Shown here in pieces: positions 20,662 to 30,180 of a stretch of DNA of 64,000 nucleotides. Position 1 is the stretch's first letter. Every line of letters starts with the position of its first letter. The stretch comes from Salvelinus alpinus. Taxonomy: Eukaryota > Chordata > Actinopteri > Salmoniformes > Salmonidae. Made by a program: the position numbers and the translations under genes. The notes under the pieces are model-generated. The model ran no database searches. It had not been told where the DNA came from and worked only from the letters and a program-made list of their open reading frames with translations. The stretch spans positions 7,960,305 to 8,024,304 of the forward strand of contig NC_092120.1 in NCBI RefSeq assembly GCF_045679555.1. The letters are read 5' to 3'.

Positions 20662-21830
20662 CCTGGAGAAATAAAGATAGTAATTTGTGGATGTTGTGGA
20701 ACAACCTACCAGGATGAATAAAGATAGTAGTTTGTGGATGTTGTGGAACAACCTACCTGGAGAAATAAATCTAGTAATTTGTGGATGTTGTGGAACAACC
20801 TACCTGGAGGAATAAAGATAGTAATTTGTGGATGTTGTGGAACAACCTACCTGGAGAAATAAATACGGTAATTTGTGGATGTTGTGGAACAACCTACCAG
20901 GATGAATAAAGATAGTAGTTTGTGGATGTTGTGGAACAACCTACCTGGAGAAATAAATCTAGTAATTTGTGGATGTTGTGGAACAACCTACCTGGAGGAA
21001 TAAAGATAGTAATTTGTGGATGTTGTGGAACAACCTACCTGGAGAAATAAATACGGTAATTTGTGGATGTTGTGGAACAACCTACCTGGAGGAATACAGA
21101 TAGTAATGTGTGGATGTTGTGGAACAACCTACCTGGAGAAATAAAGATAGTAATTTGTGGAACAACCTACCTGGAGAAATAAAGATAGTAGTTTGTGGAT
21201 GTTGTGGAACAACCTACCTGGAGGAATAAAGATAGTAATTTGTGGATGTTGTGGAACAACCTACCAGGATGAATAAAGACAGTAGTTTGTGGATGTTGTG
21301 GAACAACCTACCTGGAGAAATAAATATAGTAATTTGTGGATGTTGTGGAACAACCTACCTGGAGGAATAAAGATAGTAATTTGTGGATGTTGTGGAACAA
21401 CCTACCTGGAGAAATAAATATAGTAATTTGTGGATGTTGTGGAACAACCTACCAGGATGAATTAAGATAGTAGTTTGTGGATGTTGTGGTGGAACAACCT
21501 ACCTGGAGGAATACAGATAGTAATTTGTGGATGTTGTGGAACAACCTACCTGGAGAAATAAAGATAGTAATTTGTGGAACAACCTACCTGGAGGAATAAA
21601 GATAGTAATTTGTGGATGTTTTGGAATAACCTACCTGGAGAAATAAAGATAGTAATTTGTGGATGTTGTGGAATAACCTACCTGGAGAAATAAAGATAGT
21701 AATGTGTGGATGTTGTGGAATAACCTACCTGGAGGAATAAAGATAGTAATTTGTGGATGTTGTGGAATAACCTACCTGGAGGAATAAAGATAGTAATTTG
21801 TGGATGTTTTGGAACAGGAAATAGTCATGC
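20662..21830. repeat. 47-bp minisatellite, right part
   Basis: Continuation of the array at 17105-17589, about 25 more units with the same GGAGAAAT, GGAGGAAT and AGGATGAAT variants. Blocks of three units repeat as a higher-order set (for example around 20700-20880 and 20890-21060). Two units are shortened, lacking the GGATGTTGT part. Confidence 0.95.
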
Positions 21831-24538
21831 CCAGATAGATAAAAATGCTCTTGTATGTTGATATTGTTCGCTGGTACTCAGTGTCAGTGTAATATCCATT
21901 TTTTATTTGAAAAATAACTTACATAAATCTCTGTACTCAACCATACTTCACCAAGACATAGCCTTGGCATAAACACATTGCACTAAAACAAAAGAAAGAA
22001 AAGGCATTCAAAAGGGTAAATAACATATGTCTTTGTCATCATGTGAGACAATATTCCTATTCCAAAATATTCTATTCATCTATTTGAGTTTGCTTGTTTT
22101 ATTCAAATGTCTAATATGTACAATGTAAATCCAAACTGAAAGTATATAGCTTGTTATAGCATCAAGATATTGGATGAACATTAGAATGTATAGGTTTAAC
22201 ATGGAAAAGGAATAATGTCTCCGTTTATTTTCATTCAGACATAACTGTAAGATTCATATACCTCCCATACACAAGAAGCATTTATAATTACTAAAAATAA
22301 AAAATAAACTGGTCTTGGCTTGTAAATAAACAAATAAAAATATATGAAATATGAAACAAAAAAACTAAATTCATATAGTGTGGCAACATCCCATGTTGTT
22401 TGACCTTGTGTTCTGCTCATCCTCACAAACAGTGCTTGAACTACACAGCAATATACAGTACATAAGTTGTATGTTTGCTGCTTCTTGCTTGGATATAAAT
22501 ATCCTTCTTGCTGTACCAATACAGATTATTTTTGCATGTTAGTTAACAATACTGAAATAAAATACACTCGCAACCATAACTTTTTTTATCAATCTCCAAT
22601 GAATATAAAATATTTTTCCTTGTCATTCTTTTTGAAAAAGTGGAAATAAAATATGATCTAGGGGTTAGTGGAATGTTTTGTTAAAACGTTTTAATAGTTT
22701 GGCCATGAAAGTAACTAATTAATTTTCTGTAGAATTCAATTGAAGGTGAGGGGGGAAAAGTAACGAAGTTGACATGCACTGTACAAGAAACTGCAAAAAT
22801 CCCAAATGTCCTCTTTAACAAAACATGCTGAGGTACTTTAAGGTGTGCCCAAGCCATGTTGCAGAAAATCCTTTACAACATGCTTGTTAAACAAATCCCC
22901 AAAAAAGACATATTGAAACGATACAGAGCTGTAAAAGAACCAACAGTCCTGAAACTCTGGACAATATCAGGGGGATGCCCTGGGACAAGGGAGAAAAAGA
23001 GACGTGTACAATTTGCACATAATGTTTATCTTTATAAGGCTTGTAAACCTTTACAATGAAATAAATAATTTACATTTATTTTCATCATCACTTTGTCACA
23101 TAAACAGTTTTTTTTGGATAAATAACTCAAAAACTTTTTATTTTAGTTTCTCTTACTGTATGTCTGCCAAACACAGACTTATGTTATGGATGGTCTAAAG
23201 AATGATAAACAATGTGTCTTTTTTAATCACGCTGTTGCATTCACTCCCCTTTGAAAACCATGCACTAGTGAAATTTATATTTAAAAATAATATAAATTGT
23301 TGAAAATGGCTGATCTGTTTTATTAGTTTTTCTGCATATTTTTTTGCAAGTCGCAGCCTCAAGAAAATAACTTTCTTTTTTTTTTCAGCAAAATTTTTGT
23401 CCATGCAAAAAAAATCTTTTTTTTTTTTTTTAATCTTCATTTAAATGTCATACAATATATCAACAGAGATATAATAATGTTATGTCATAAAAGTTAGTCT
23501 TGTTGTGGGTTCTGATCAATAGATTCTGGAGTGTCGATAGTACAGTAGCCAATTCTGTATTGCCTTTAGTAACTTTAGTATTGTCTCTCTGGTGTGATCT
23601 ACTACCTACAGGTATTTAGTATTGTCTCTCTGGTGTGATCTACTACCTACAGGTATTTAGTATTGTCTCTCTGGTGTGATCTACTACCTACAGGTATTTA
23701 GTATTGTCTCTCTGGTGTGATCTACTACCTACAGGTATTTAGTATTGTCTCTCTGGTGTGATCTACTACCTACAGGTATTTAGTATTGTCTCTCTGGTGT
23801 GATCTACTACCTACAGGTATTTAGTATTGTCTCTCTGGTGTGATCTACTACCTACAGGTATTTAGTATTGTCTCTCTGGTGTGATCTACTACCTACAGGT
23901 ATTTAGTATTGTCTCTCTGGTGTGATCTACTACCTACAGGGATTTTCACTAGGGCCTCATATTCAGAGTTTGAGCTTTAGTTGGGACACCCCACCTCTCC
24001 AATTGCAATGATCCTCATAGTTCCATTTCCACATCTAGCTAGGTCTGTTGGCGTGGCGTGACCAAGCTTCTGAACAGGACAACACTGTCAGTCACCCCTT
24101 CAGGTATACAAGTACATCGACAATAAAACAAACAAAAAACAAAACAATTAATTATAAACAAAAACATGGATTTTTCATTCGAAAAGGGCTTCTGTAGAAC
24201 TCATCGAGCGGGTTCCCAGTTCCGACCCCCATGGCTTAAGATTGGATGAAAACCTGGAATCGCCCGATTTAGAGACAATTCCTCGTGCTAAGGAGTCCGT
24301 TACGGCCTTCTAATCCGAGCTGGCGCTCCAACCCGGCCGAGGGAGCGACGCTCGCTACGCACAATGTGTGCGACATTTTTCTCAAAACACAGGATCACGT
24401 TTGCACCCCTAGAAACAGGCTCAGAAGACACAACATCAAGCATGCAGTGTAACCGGGGGGCGTGACCTGTCTGTCGCAGCATGTTTAACCTCAGCACTGG
24501 GTGCTGCTGCTACAACAATGCTTTCAGTCCACACACTG
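21831..24538 (-). other. rims2: rims2 3' UTR and downstream sequence
   Basis: This follows the rims2 stop at 24541-24539 on the minus strand. The first several hundred bases are unique and moderately GC-rich, as expected for a long neuronal 3' UTR. Minus-strand AATAAA signals (TTTATT on +) occur near 23319, 23130, 23079 and 22223, and the used one cannot be chosen here. The region below 23.5 kb is very AT-rich. No other gene was recognised. Confidence 0.45.
23571..23940. repeat. 41-bp minisatellite, nine near-identical copies
   Basis: Unit of 41 bp: TAGTATTGTCTCTCTGGTGT followed by GATCTACTACCTACAGGTAT and T. The nine copies are essentially identical, so the expansion is recent. It may lie within the rims2 3' UTR or just beyond it. 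Confidence 0.95.
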
Positions 24539-24736
24539 CTATGACCGGCTATCCAATGACGTTTGGGAAGCTCTTCTTGTCAAGGGGGCCAGGGTAGGGT
24601 CCACCAATGAGGAAGGAGGAAAGAGCTTGAACCAGCCAATCACCATGTTAGACAGGTCCAGCTCATCTAAAAGTATCTGAACTGCTCCCATAAAGGATTT
24701 ATGGTCCATGCGTCCGTAGTCTCCCCATACGATGAT
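24539..24736 (-). CDS. rims2: RIM2, last coding exon (end of C2B domain)
   Basis: Minus-strand exon after the acceptor TTCTCCACAG. It reads IIVWGDYGRMDHKSFMGAVQ, LLDELDLSNMVIGWFKLFPP and SSLVDPTLAPLTRRASQTSL, ending DSRS-stop. This is the end of the C2B domain and C-terminal tail of RIM, the active-zone scaffold that tethers calcium channels and primes vesicles at the presynaptic membrane. RIM C2B domains bind phospholipid and liprin without calcium. The tail after RRASQ is slightly shorter than in the mammalian protein. The exon is in phase 0 with the preceding one across a 120-nt intron. SNMVIGWFKLFPPSSLVDPT fits rims2 or rims1 better than rims3 or rims4, and synteny selects rims2. Confidence 0.93.
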   Translation of the reverse strand: MIVWGDYGRMDHKSFMGAVQILLDELDLSNMVIGWFKLFPPSSLVDPTLAPLTRRASQTSLDSRS

Positions 24737-24856
24737 CTGTGGAGAAGAGGGTTCATTAGACATGTTATTATAATATTTTAGATGCCTGCATTTGTTTAGA
24801 AATGATGTGTGAACTGTGAAGTATTTATCAAGGCCTTGTAGAACGTAGAAGTTTAC
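24737..24856 (-). other. rims2: 120-nt stop-free rims2 intron
   Basis: Bounded by CTACAG/GTAAAC and CTCCACAG/ATC on the minus strand. Its length is divisible by three and it contains no stop in the coding frame, so the two flanking exons form one continuous open frame of 147 codons. Retention would insert 40 residues between KVLQ and IIVWGDY. Confidence 0.8.
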
Positions 24857-24996
24857 CTGTAGAACTTTCCCTCCAGGAGCCTCTTCGAACGGCAGTTGCT
24901 GCTGGTAAAGGGGATCCAAGGTTTTTCTTGCTACTTTTGTTTTCTTTTTGGCTATGCAGGCTCCGTTTTCCAAAAGATACACTTTTACATATGGTG
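24857..24996 (-). CDS. rims2: RIM2 C2B domain exon
   Basis: Minus-strand exon of 140 nt after a pyrimidine-rich acceptor (CTCTCTTCATAG). It reads (A)PYVKVYLLENGACIAKKKTK, VARKTLDPLYQQQLPFEEAP and GGKVLQ. This forms the middle beta strands of the C2B sandwich, with the polybasic KKKTK strand that contacts acidic lipids. The aspartates that bind calcium in synaptotagmin C2 domains are not present in these loops, as known for RIM C2B. The first two bases complete an Ala codon with the upstream exon and the exon ends on a codon border. Confidence 0.93.
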
Positions 24997-25241
24997 CTAT
25001 GAAGAGAGAGAGAGACAGAATAGTTACAATACTATTGGCAGCATTGTCAGTTGGTTCAAGCTCTGGTTACCGTAGTGACCAGTTGGTACTAGCATGAAGT
25101 TCGGGGCTGTGGGTTCAATTCTATTCTACTCACATACAGGATACAAAAAATGTATGTGCTCACGGTACTGTAAGTAGCTTTGGATATATGTGTCTGCTAA
25201 ATAGCATATATTAATATATTATACATCACGTAGTAAATTAC

Positions 25242-25343
25242 CTGGCAGTGCCTTGGAACCTGGTTTTCCCACAAGGCCACGGGCTCGGATCACTTCCACC
25301 TCCAGCGCTCCTTTCTTGTCCACGATTCCAATCTGGATGTCAC
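25242..25343 (-). CDS. rims2: RIM2 C2B domain, first exon
   Basis: Minus-strand exon of 102 nt between TTGTTCAG/ and CTGCCAG/GTAATT. It reads GDIQIGIVDKKGALEVEVIR, ARGLVGKPGSKALP. This opens the C2B domain (beta 1 and 2). It takes one base of a Gly codon from the upstream exon and gives one base to the downstream exon. The reading phase agrees with both neighbours. Confidence 0.92.
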
Positions 25344-25521
25344 CTGAACAACACACACCACAGCCAACACAATGTCAACACTCCATTCACACAATACAGA
25401 TATCCCTTCCGTATGGGATGGGGTCGCTAAAGGCATCTTGACACGTAAATCAAATATATAATTCATTAATTCACTCAGAATCTCTTGACAGAACATTGTT
25501 CCAGGAATCTGATCCACCCAC

Positions 25522-25634
25522 CCATGGGTGGTGTAGCTAGCGTCTGTCGTCCAACCAGCTGGGCTGGGCCTAGTCCATCCAGGAAGTCAGAGAACTGGGC
25601 GTCGGAGGACAGCCTAACACCAGGGAAGATCAGG
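25522..25634 (-). CDS. rims2: RIM2 pre-C2B exon
   Basis: Minus-strand exon of 113 nt after GTTCCAG and before ATGG/GTGGGT. It reads LIFPGVRLSSDAQFSDFLDG, LGPAQLVGRQTLATPPMG. This strongly conserved segment precedes C2B in all RIM proteins. The first base completes an Asn codon whose first two bases come from the exon at 25912, giving …SSEGN-LIFPGV. The phase fits on both sides. Confidence 0.93.
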
Positions 25635-25837
25635 CTGGAACGGAAGGGAGAGATGACACAGGTAACTATGGAGACTAAAGAAGAAGACCTCAAAGCTTGA
25701 ACTTGCTTATTTAGAGTTGGCAAGATCCAAAAAAACACAGGAAATTCAAATGAGCACCCCAAACCTACATTTGACCTATTGATGACTTCAATGAGACTTC
25801 TCGTAATAAGTGAAAATGCTATGTCTACAATTAACCT

Positions 25838-25897
25838 ACGCATACCAATGTGATAATGTACATTGGGGGGATGTAACATTATCACATTGGTATGCGT
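25838..25897. repeat. 22-bp perfect hairpin next to the splice donor
   Basis: ACGCATACCAATGTGATAAT… (25838-25859) is the exact inverse of 25876-25897, with a 16-nt loop containing GGGGGG on the + strand. The stem ends 15 nt from the exon border at 25912, that is, just after the splice donor on the coding strand. The outer inverted-repeat arm runs directly into it. Confidence 0.9.
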
Positions 25898-25911
25898 TAG
25901 ACTTCACTTAC

Positions 25912-26053
25912 TTTCCCTCTGAGCTGTAGCTGTTCATGCTGCCGTCGGTGGACTCTCTGCTGGCCTGCCGAGTCATCCTGCTCCTCATCTCTACGGCCAA
26001 GCCCGTCTCTGTGCTCCTCTGCACGGTGCTACGAAGCTTCTTCCCACCGGCTT
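25912..26053 (-). CDS. rims2: RIM2 linker exon (acceptor for two alternative upstream exons)
   Basis: Minus-strand exon of 142 nt, acceptor TTCTGTCCAG/AAGCC and donor GGAAA/GTAAGT. It reads AGGKKLRSTVQRSTETGLAV, EMRSRMTRQASRESTDGSMN and SYSSEGN. It joins the linker to the C2B module. Its two leading bases complete a Glu codon with either upstream exon found here, 52435-52691 (…QLSQT-E) or 29584-29740 (…DEEDG-E), because both end one base into a codon. The exon is enclosed by a 60-bp inverted repeat (25779-25839 with 26202-26261). Confidence 0.93.
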
Positions 26054-29000
26054 CTGGACAGAACAGAGGGACAGAGTGGGAGAAAGAGATAGAGCGAGGG
26101 AAAGAGAGAGAGGGGGAAAGAGAGAGGGAAAGAGAGAGCAGGGGGGAGAAATAGTTAATACATTGCTCTCAAGTGTGTGCTTTGCTTTCGAATTACATGC
26201 AGTAGGTTATTGTAGACATAGCATTTTCACTTATTACGAGAAGTCTCATTGAAGTCATCAACAGGAAGATCACACTTCCACTCTATGGCAATTCTACCAA
26301 CATCATGCACCCTATTCTCAGAGCACTGCAACTTCCATGTGATCATTTAGCAAAGAGATATATTAAACATAAAGTGCCATATTACAGTATCTACAGAAAT
26401 ATTTTTTTTAAACAGTTGTGTGCGCGTACGTGTGTGCGTGTGTGTACATGTGCGTGTGTGTGTATGTGTGTTCGTGTATGAATGGGCTAAACAGAAGAAG
26501 ACCATGTACATCCCTCTTCCTGCCATGCCAGAGCACCGGCTGCCTGCTCTGCAGGGTTCTTGCTCTAGCTTAGAGTCTCTCTCTCTCTCTCTCTTTCTCT
26601 CCCCCCTCCATCCCTCTGTTCCACCTAGGACCGTTCAGTGTCTGGCCTCCCACAACTGATACAAGGTGACAGCTGACCGCCCCCATTAGACTCGCTGAAC
26701 ATCTCCAGTCTATGTGACAGCAGGCCCTGTGTAGGGCACATGGCCAGGACGTGGCTGGAGCTGTGTGGGGCGTGAATGGCATTCTTTGCAAACTACCAAG
26801 GAGGGCCAGGAGAGGGATATACTGGAGGTAACTGTAGGAGCAGGTACTGGTACTAGTCAGCCACTGCAGAGCTCTACACAAGTCACATGACAGGGCTTTT
26901 AGCAGAGAACTAAAGAAACAAAATGGCCGTTCCTTCAAATACAAAAATGCATACGGGGTACACCGGACTAATTAAAAGTGTCAAATGGTAAAAGGTGAAC
27001 TAATGGGTCTGTCTTGTCTCTCAGTAAGGAATGCAGGAAGCAGAGTTATTGAGTTCTAGCAGTGTTATTGTTTAACTCTGAGGATAACCAGGGTAAAGAG
27101 AACGAATGTAAAGAGAGCTAATTTATGTGTCAGACATGACCACTGGACACACACTGTCAGGGAATGCACGTCAACATAGAGAGTGAATGTTCCTACATAG
27201 AGAGTGGTTCTGCTTTATCACAGGAACAACCTTTCTGAGGGCAACACACATGGACTTCTTACAGTTTGAAGACCGCTCAACAATTCCCCATACTCTGTGT
27301 TCAAATAAACTGCAAGTAATCTGGCATATATTCATATTGTCCTTAATGCAATTTCCCTCTCTGTAACTTAGAATGTCTGTGTGTGATTTCAAACGCCTTG
27401 ATTATACTCTGGCTACTGTCCCTGCCTGCAGCTTCTCTCACTTCCTGTCTGCCTGCCTGCCTGTCTCCCATCCACAGGAAGTACAGACTCTTAGAATCAG
27501 AGGAAGATAAGCCTTTATTACTCAGGCAGGCCCTCACTGCTGGCAACCCTGGCATCCCAGCTATTCAATGACATCCGCCTCCTCATCCTCTCCTCAGCAT
27601 TGACAAAGCAAACTGGATTCAGAGAAGCTGACAGTGACGTCTAAAGGCATCTAAAGAGCTGCCAGTGTGACAGACAGTCAGGCTCCCGCCATGCAGCAAC
27701 CACCTAAACACAATCAATGAGCGATGTGCTGAATGATCAGCTGAATGAATCAATGAACATTCATTCAGCTGAATCAAAGCTAAGATCAACCTGATCACTG
27801 TATGTACTGCGGTTAGCATGCATATGGTTGTATCTGAGGTCATTGTGGATGACAATACTAATAAAGGAGGAGAAGCTAATCTATGAAATCGCTTTTTAAT
27901 GGCCAGCCAACTGTTTTTAATGATGCAGTTTATACCTCATTGGAGTAATGCTGAATAACGGTGTGTGATTATGATGAGACTGTAGGTGCCATGAGCCAGG
28001 CCACACACACTCATACACACACATACACACACTCACACACACACACACACACGCACACACACAGGCTTTGCGGTTGTCATGGTTTGTTATTAAGGTAGAG
28101 TATTAAAAAGATTACGTAGTGGATTTTGTAAAGCTCACCCAGACAGATATATTCAGTCAAATTAAGCTACTACCATTGAAAGTGCGTTCCATACACATCA
28201 TTAAACTCCATATCCCACTAAAAGGGAAACCAATATAGAAAAATATGTATTCTGGAAAGAGATAAGGATCTGTGAAAGACAGAAAAAAATTAGAATCATT
28301 CAGAAAATGCTGCAGTGCATCCAGCCCTAGCCGTGAAACACTCCTCAACGAAAATGCGTCACTCTGGAGTGGTAGAGATATATGGGCTCTGGGGAAATGG
28401 GGAAATCATACAATGTAATTTTCCCAGAGCCCATCTAGATGCTAGAACAAAACCTTCATTTGAGGAGCTATTCTCTGCTGGAGTCCTGCAATACTCTAAG
28501 ATACTGTCTTCACGCAACATAAACTACACATCAGACTCACCTGCAGTGTGACTTCCGTGCAATCAAATGACTGTTTACAAACATCATCAGTACATCTGGG
28601 AGAAATGTTTATGAACAGCAACTTGATTGGACACACATTTCGGGTCGACTACTCTAGTACCTTTAACTCCAGGTAAGGAAGCATTAAAGTCAGTGTCTAC
28701 CCAGAAAGAGGATTGAGATGGAGGGGGCTGGAGACATTTCTACCGTATTATCTCAACATTCCAGTGGATCATGTCTATTTCAGAGGAGTCTATTAAAGTC
28801 TATTTATAGGAGGGTAATACAATCCCCCTAACCCAGCTAACACAAGCACAGCTAATACAATCCCCCTAACCCAGCTAATACAATCCCCCTAACCTAGTTT
28901 TATGAAAACATCCTATCTGGATTATCAAACATATTCTCAACACCCACTCAGAAATAAAACAGCTATAAACACACACACTAGACACTAGAGACGAGGTCAA

Positions 29001-29583
29001 CACAATATCTAAATCTATTCTACCGCCCACACCAAAACAAATAGTGATTCATTCCAATCGGGACAAGACAAGCATGCTTGCCATTGGTAAGTGAAGTCGA
29101 TGAGGGAGCCAGACAGTGTTTCAGAATAGAACATCACATCTAAAGCAGTAGCCAACGACACAAACAGGGAAGTAGCTACTCAAGAAGCCTCTCCAAAAAC
29201 ACACTGAGCATGCCCATCCACCAGCAACACAGTACTGTACCACAGCTAATACTACAACAGCCTCCACCCTCCCCGTGCTCCCTCTCCCCCTTCAGGTCAT
29301 CAGTCAACCATCAGTCCATCCCTCCCTCTCCTCTATCCCCCACTCCCTCTCCATCTCTCTCCCCCCCTCCAGCCCTTCGTCTGCTCCCTCTCTTCCCGCT
29401 GCCCCTCTCCATCCCCTCAACCCATTCCATCCCTTTGCTCCCACTCCCATCCCTCTGCTCCCTCTCTCCCCCACTCAGCTCCTGCCTCTCTCCCCCCTCA
29501 GCTCCTGCCTCTCTCCCTCCAGCAGCAGCAGAAGCTGTGTGTGTCTGCCTCAGTGTCCCAGGGTTAGAGCCATCTCGTCTTAC
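26054..29583 (-). other. rims2: rims2 intron, mostly unique with short simple repeats
   Basis: Contains GA-rich tracts (26085-26150), TG-rich sequence (26415-26475), TC-rich sequence (26575-26605) and (CA)n (about 27998-28062). Pyrimidine-rich sequence lies at 29250-29520, just 3' of the gamma exon on the coding strand. No further exon was recognised. Confidence 0.6.
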
Positions 29584-29740
29584 CTCCGTCCTCCTCGTCG
29601 AAAGAGTTCATGCAGGGGAAGTAGTTGGCCAGCGCCTCGAACGACGCAGACAGGCTCATCTTGCTCTGGGAACGCTGCATGCGCACCCCGGACCCCGGGG
29701 CGCCAGCCGCTGCAGTGGCATCATGCCCCTGCCTACCCAT
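29584..29740 (-). CDS. rims2: RIM2 alternative first exon (gamma-type isoform)
   Basis: Minus-strand exon from the ATG at 29740 (context GACCATGG) to the donor GACGGAG/GTAAGA. It reads MGRQGHDATAAAGAPGSGVR, MQRSQSKMSLSASFEALANY and FPCMNSFDEEDG. The SASFEALAxYFPCMNSFDEED stretch is conserved in RIM proteins. It ends one base into a codon, so it joins in frame to 26053. No polypyrimidine tract or acceptor precedes it. The leader has three tandem GATCAGTGG-type repeats, and a CCAAT element lies 360 bases upstream. It is therefore read as a first exon driven by an internal promoter, giving a short RIM with linker and C2B only. Use as an internal exon cannot be excluded. Confidence 0.8.
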
Positions 29741-30180
29741 GGTCACTGATCACCCACTGATCACCCACTGATCACCTGAGTCAAGTCGCCTTCTGGCAGA
29801 GGTTACAGGTCTCCAGACAGCTCTACCGTGCACCGAGAGGATAACTGAAGAACTGGTTGAACGCTGAAGCCCAAGAGCAGACTGTGGTGCTGTAGTAGCA
29901 GAATGGCTCTCTGATGTAGCTCTTTGTGTTGTCTCCCTGTGCTGCGTAGAGTGAGACTGGGTTGAGAGAGAGCTTGCTTGATTCTCTACTCCGTGTTAGT
30001 GCTCTGTGCTCTGTGCCTGCTACTCAGCTCCTCTCCCCCCTCTCCTCTTCTAAAGCAATTGGGAGAAGGAGAGGGGGGGCAAACTGCATCCTCCTCAGCC
30101 AATCAGAGGGCTCGCTGCTCAGGCGCACCTCGGCTGCCTCTCCAGGCAAAGGAGCTCTACCCAGAGATACGACTCACTGA
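29741..30180 (-). promoter_or_regulatory. rims2: Putative promoter and 5' UTR of the short rims2 isoform
   Basis: GC- and purine/pyrimidine-rich sequence upstream of the ATG at 29740. It holds a CCAATCAG motif at 30099-30106 (NF-Y type) and GAGGGG/CCCCTC tracts, and no TATA box is evident. There is a change to CA-rich simple sequence beyond 30205. The assignment rests on position and composition. Confidence 0.4.

Larger units (their letters stand above)
25779..26261. repeat. Inverted repeat (about 60 bp arms) enclosing a rims2 exon
   Basis: 25779-25839 is the reverse complement of 26202-26261 with a single 1-nt indel seen. The arms begin TTGATGACTTCAATGAGACT. They lie in the two introns on either side of exon 25912-26053, about 360 bases apart. 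Confidence 0.9.

Noticed and set aside
23571-23940. Regularly spaced repeats resembling a CRISPR array
   Set aside because: The 41-bp units are contiguous with no unique spacers and the genome is eukaryotic. It is a minisatellite.
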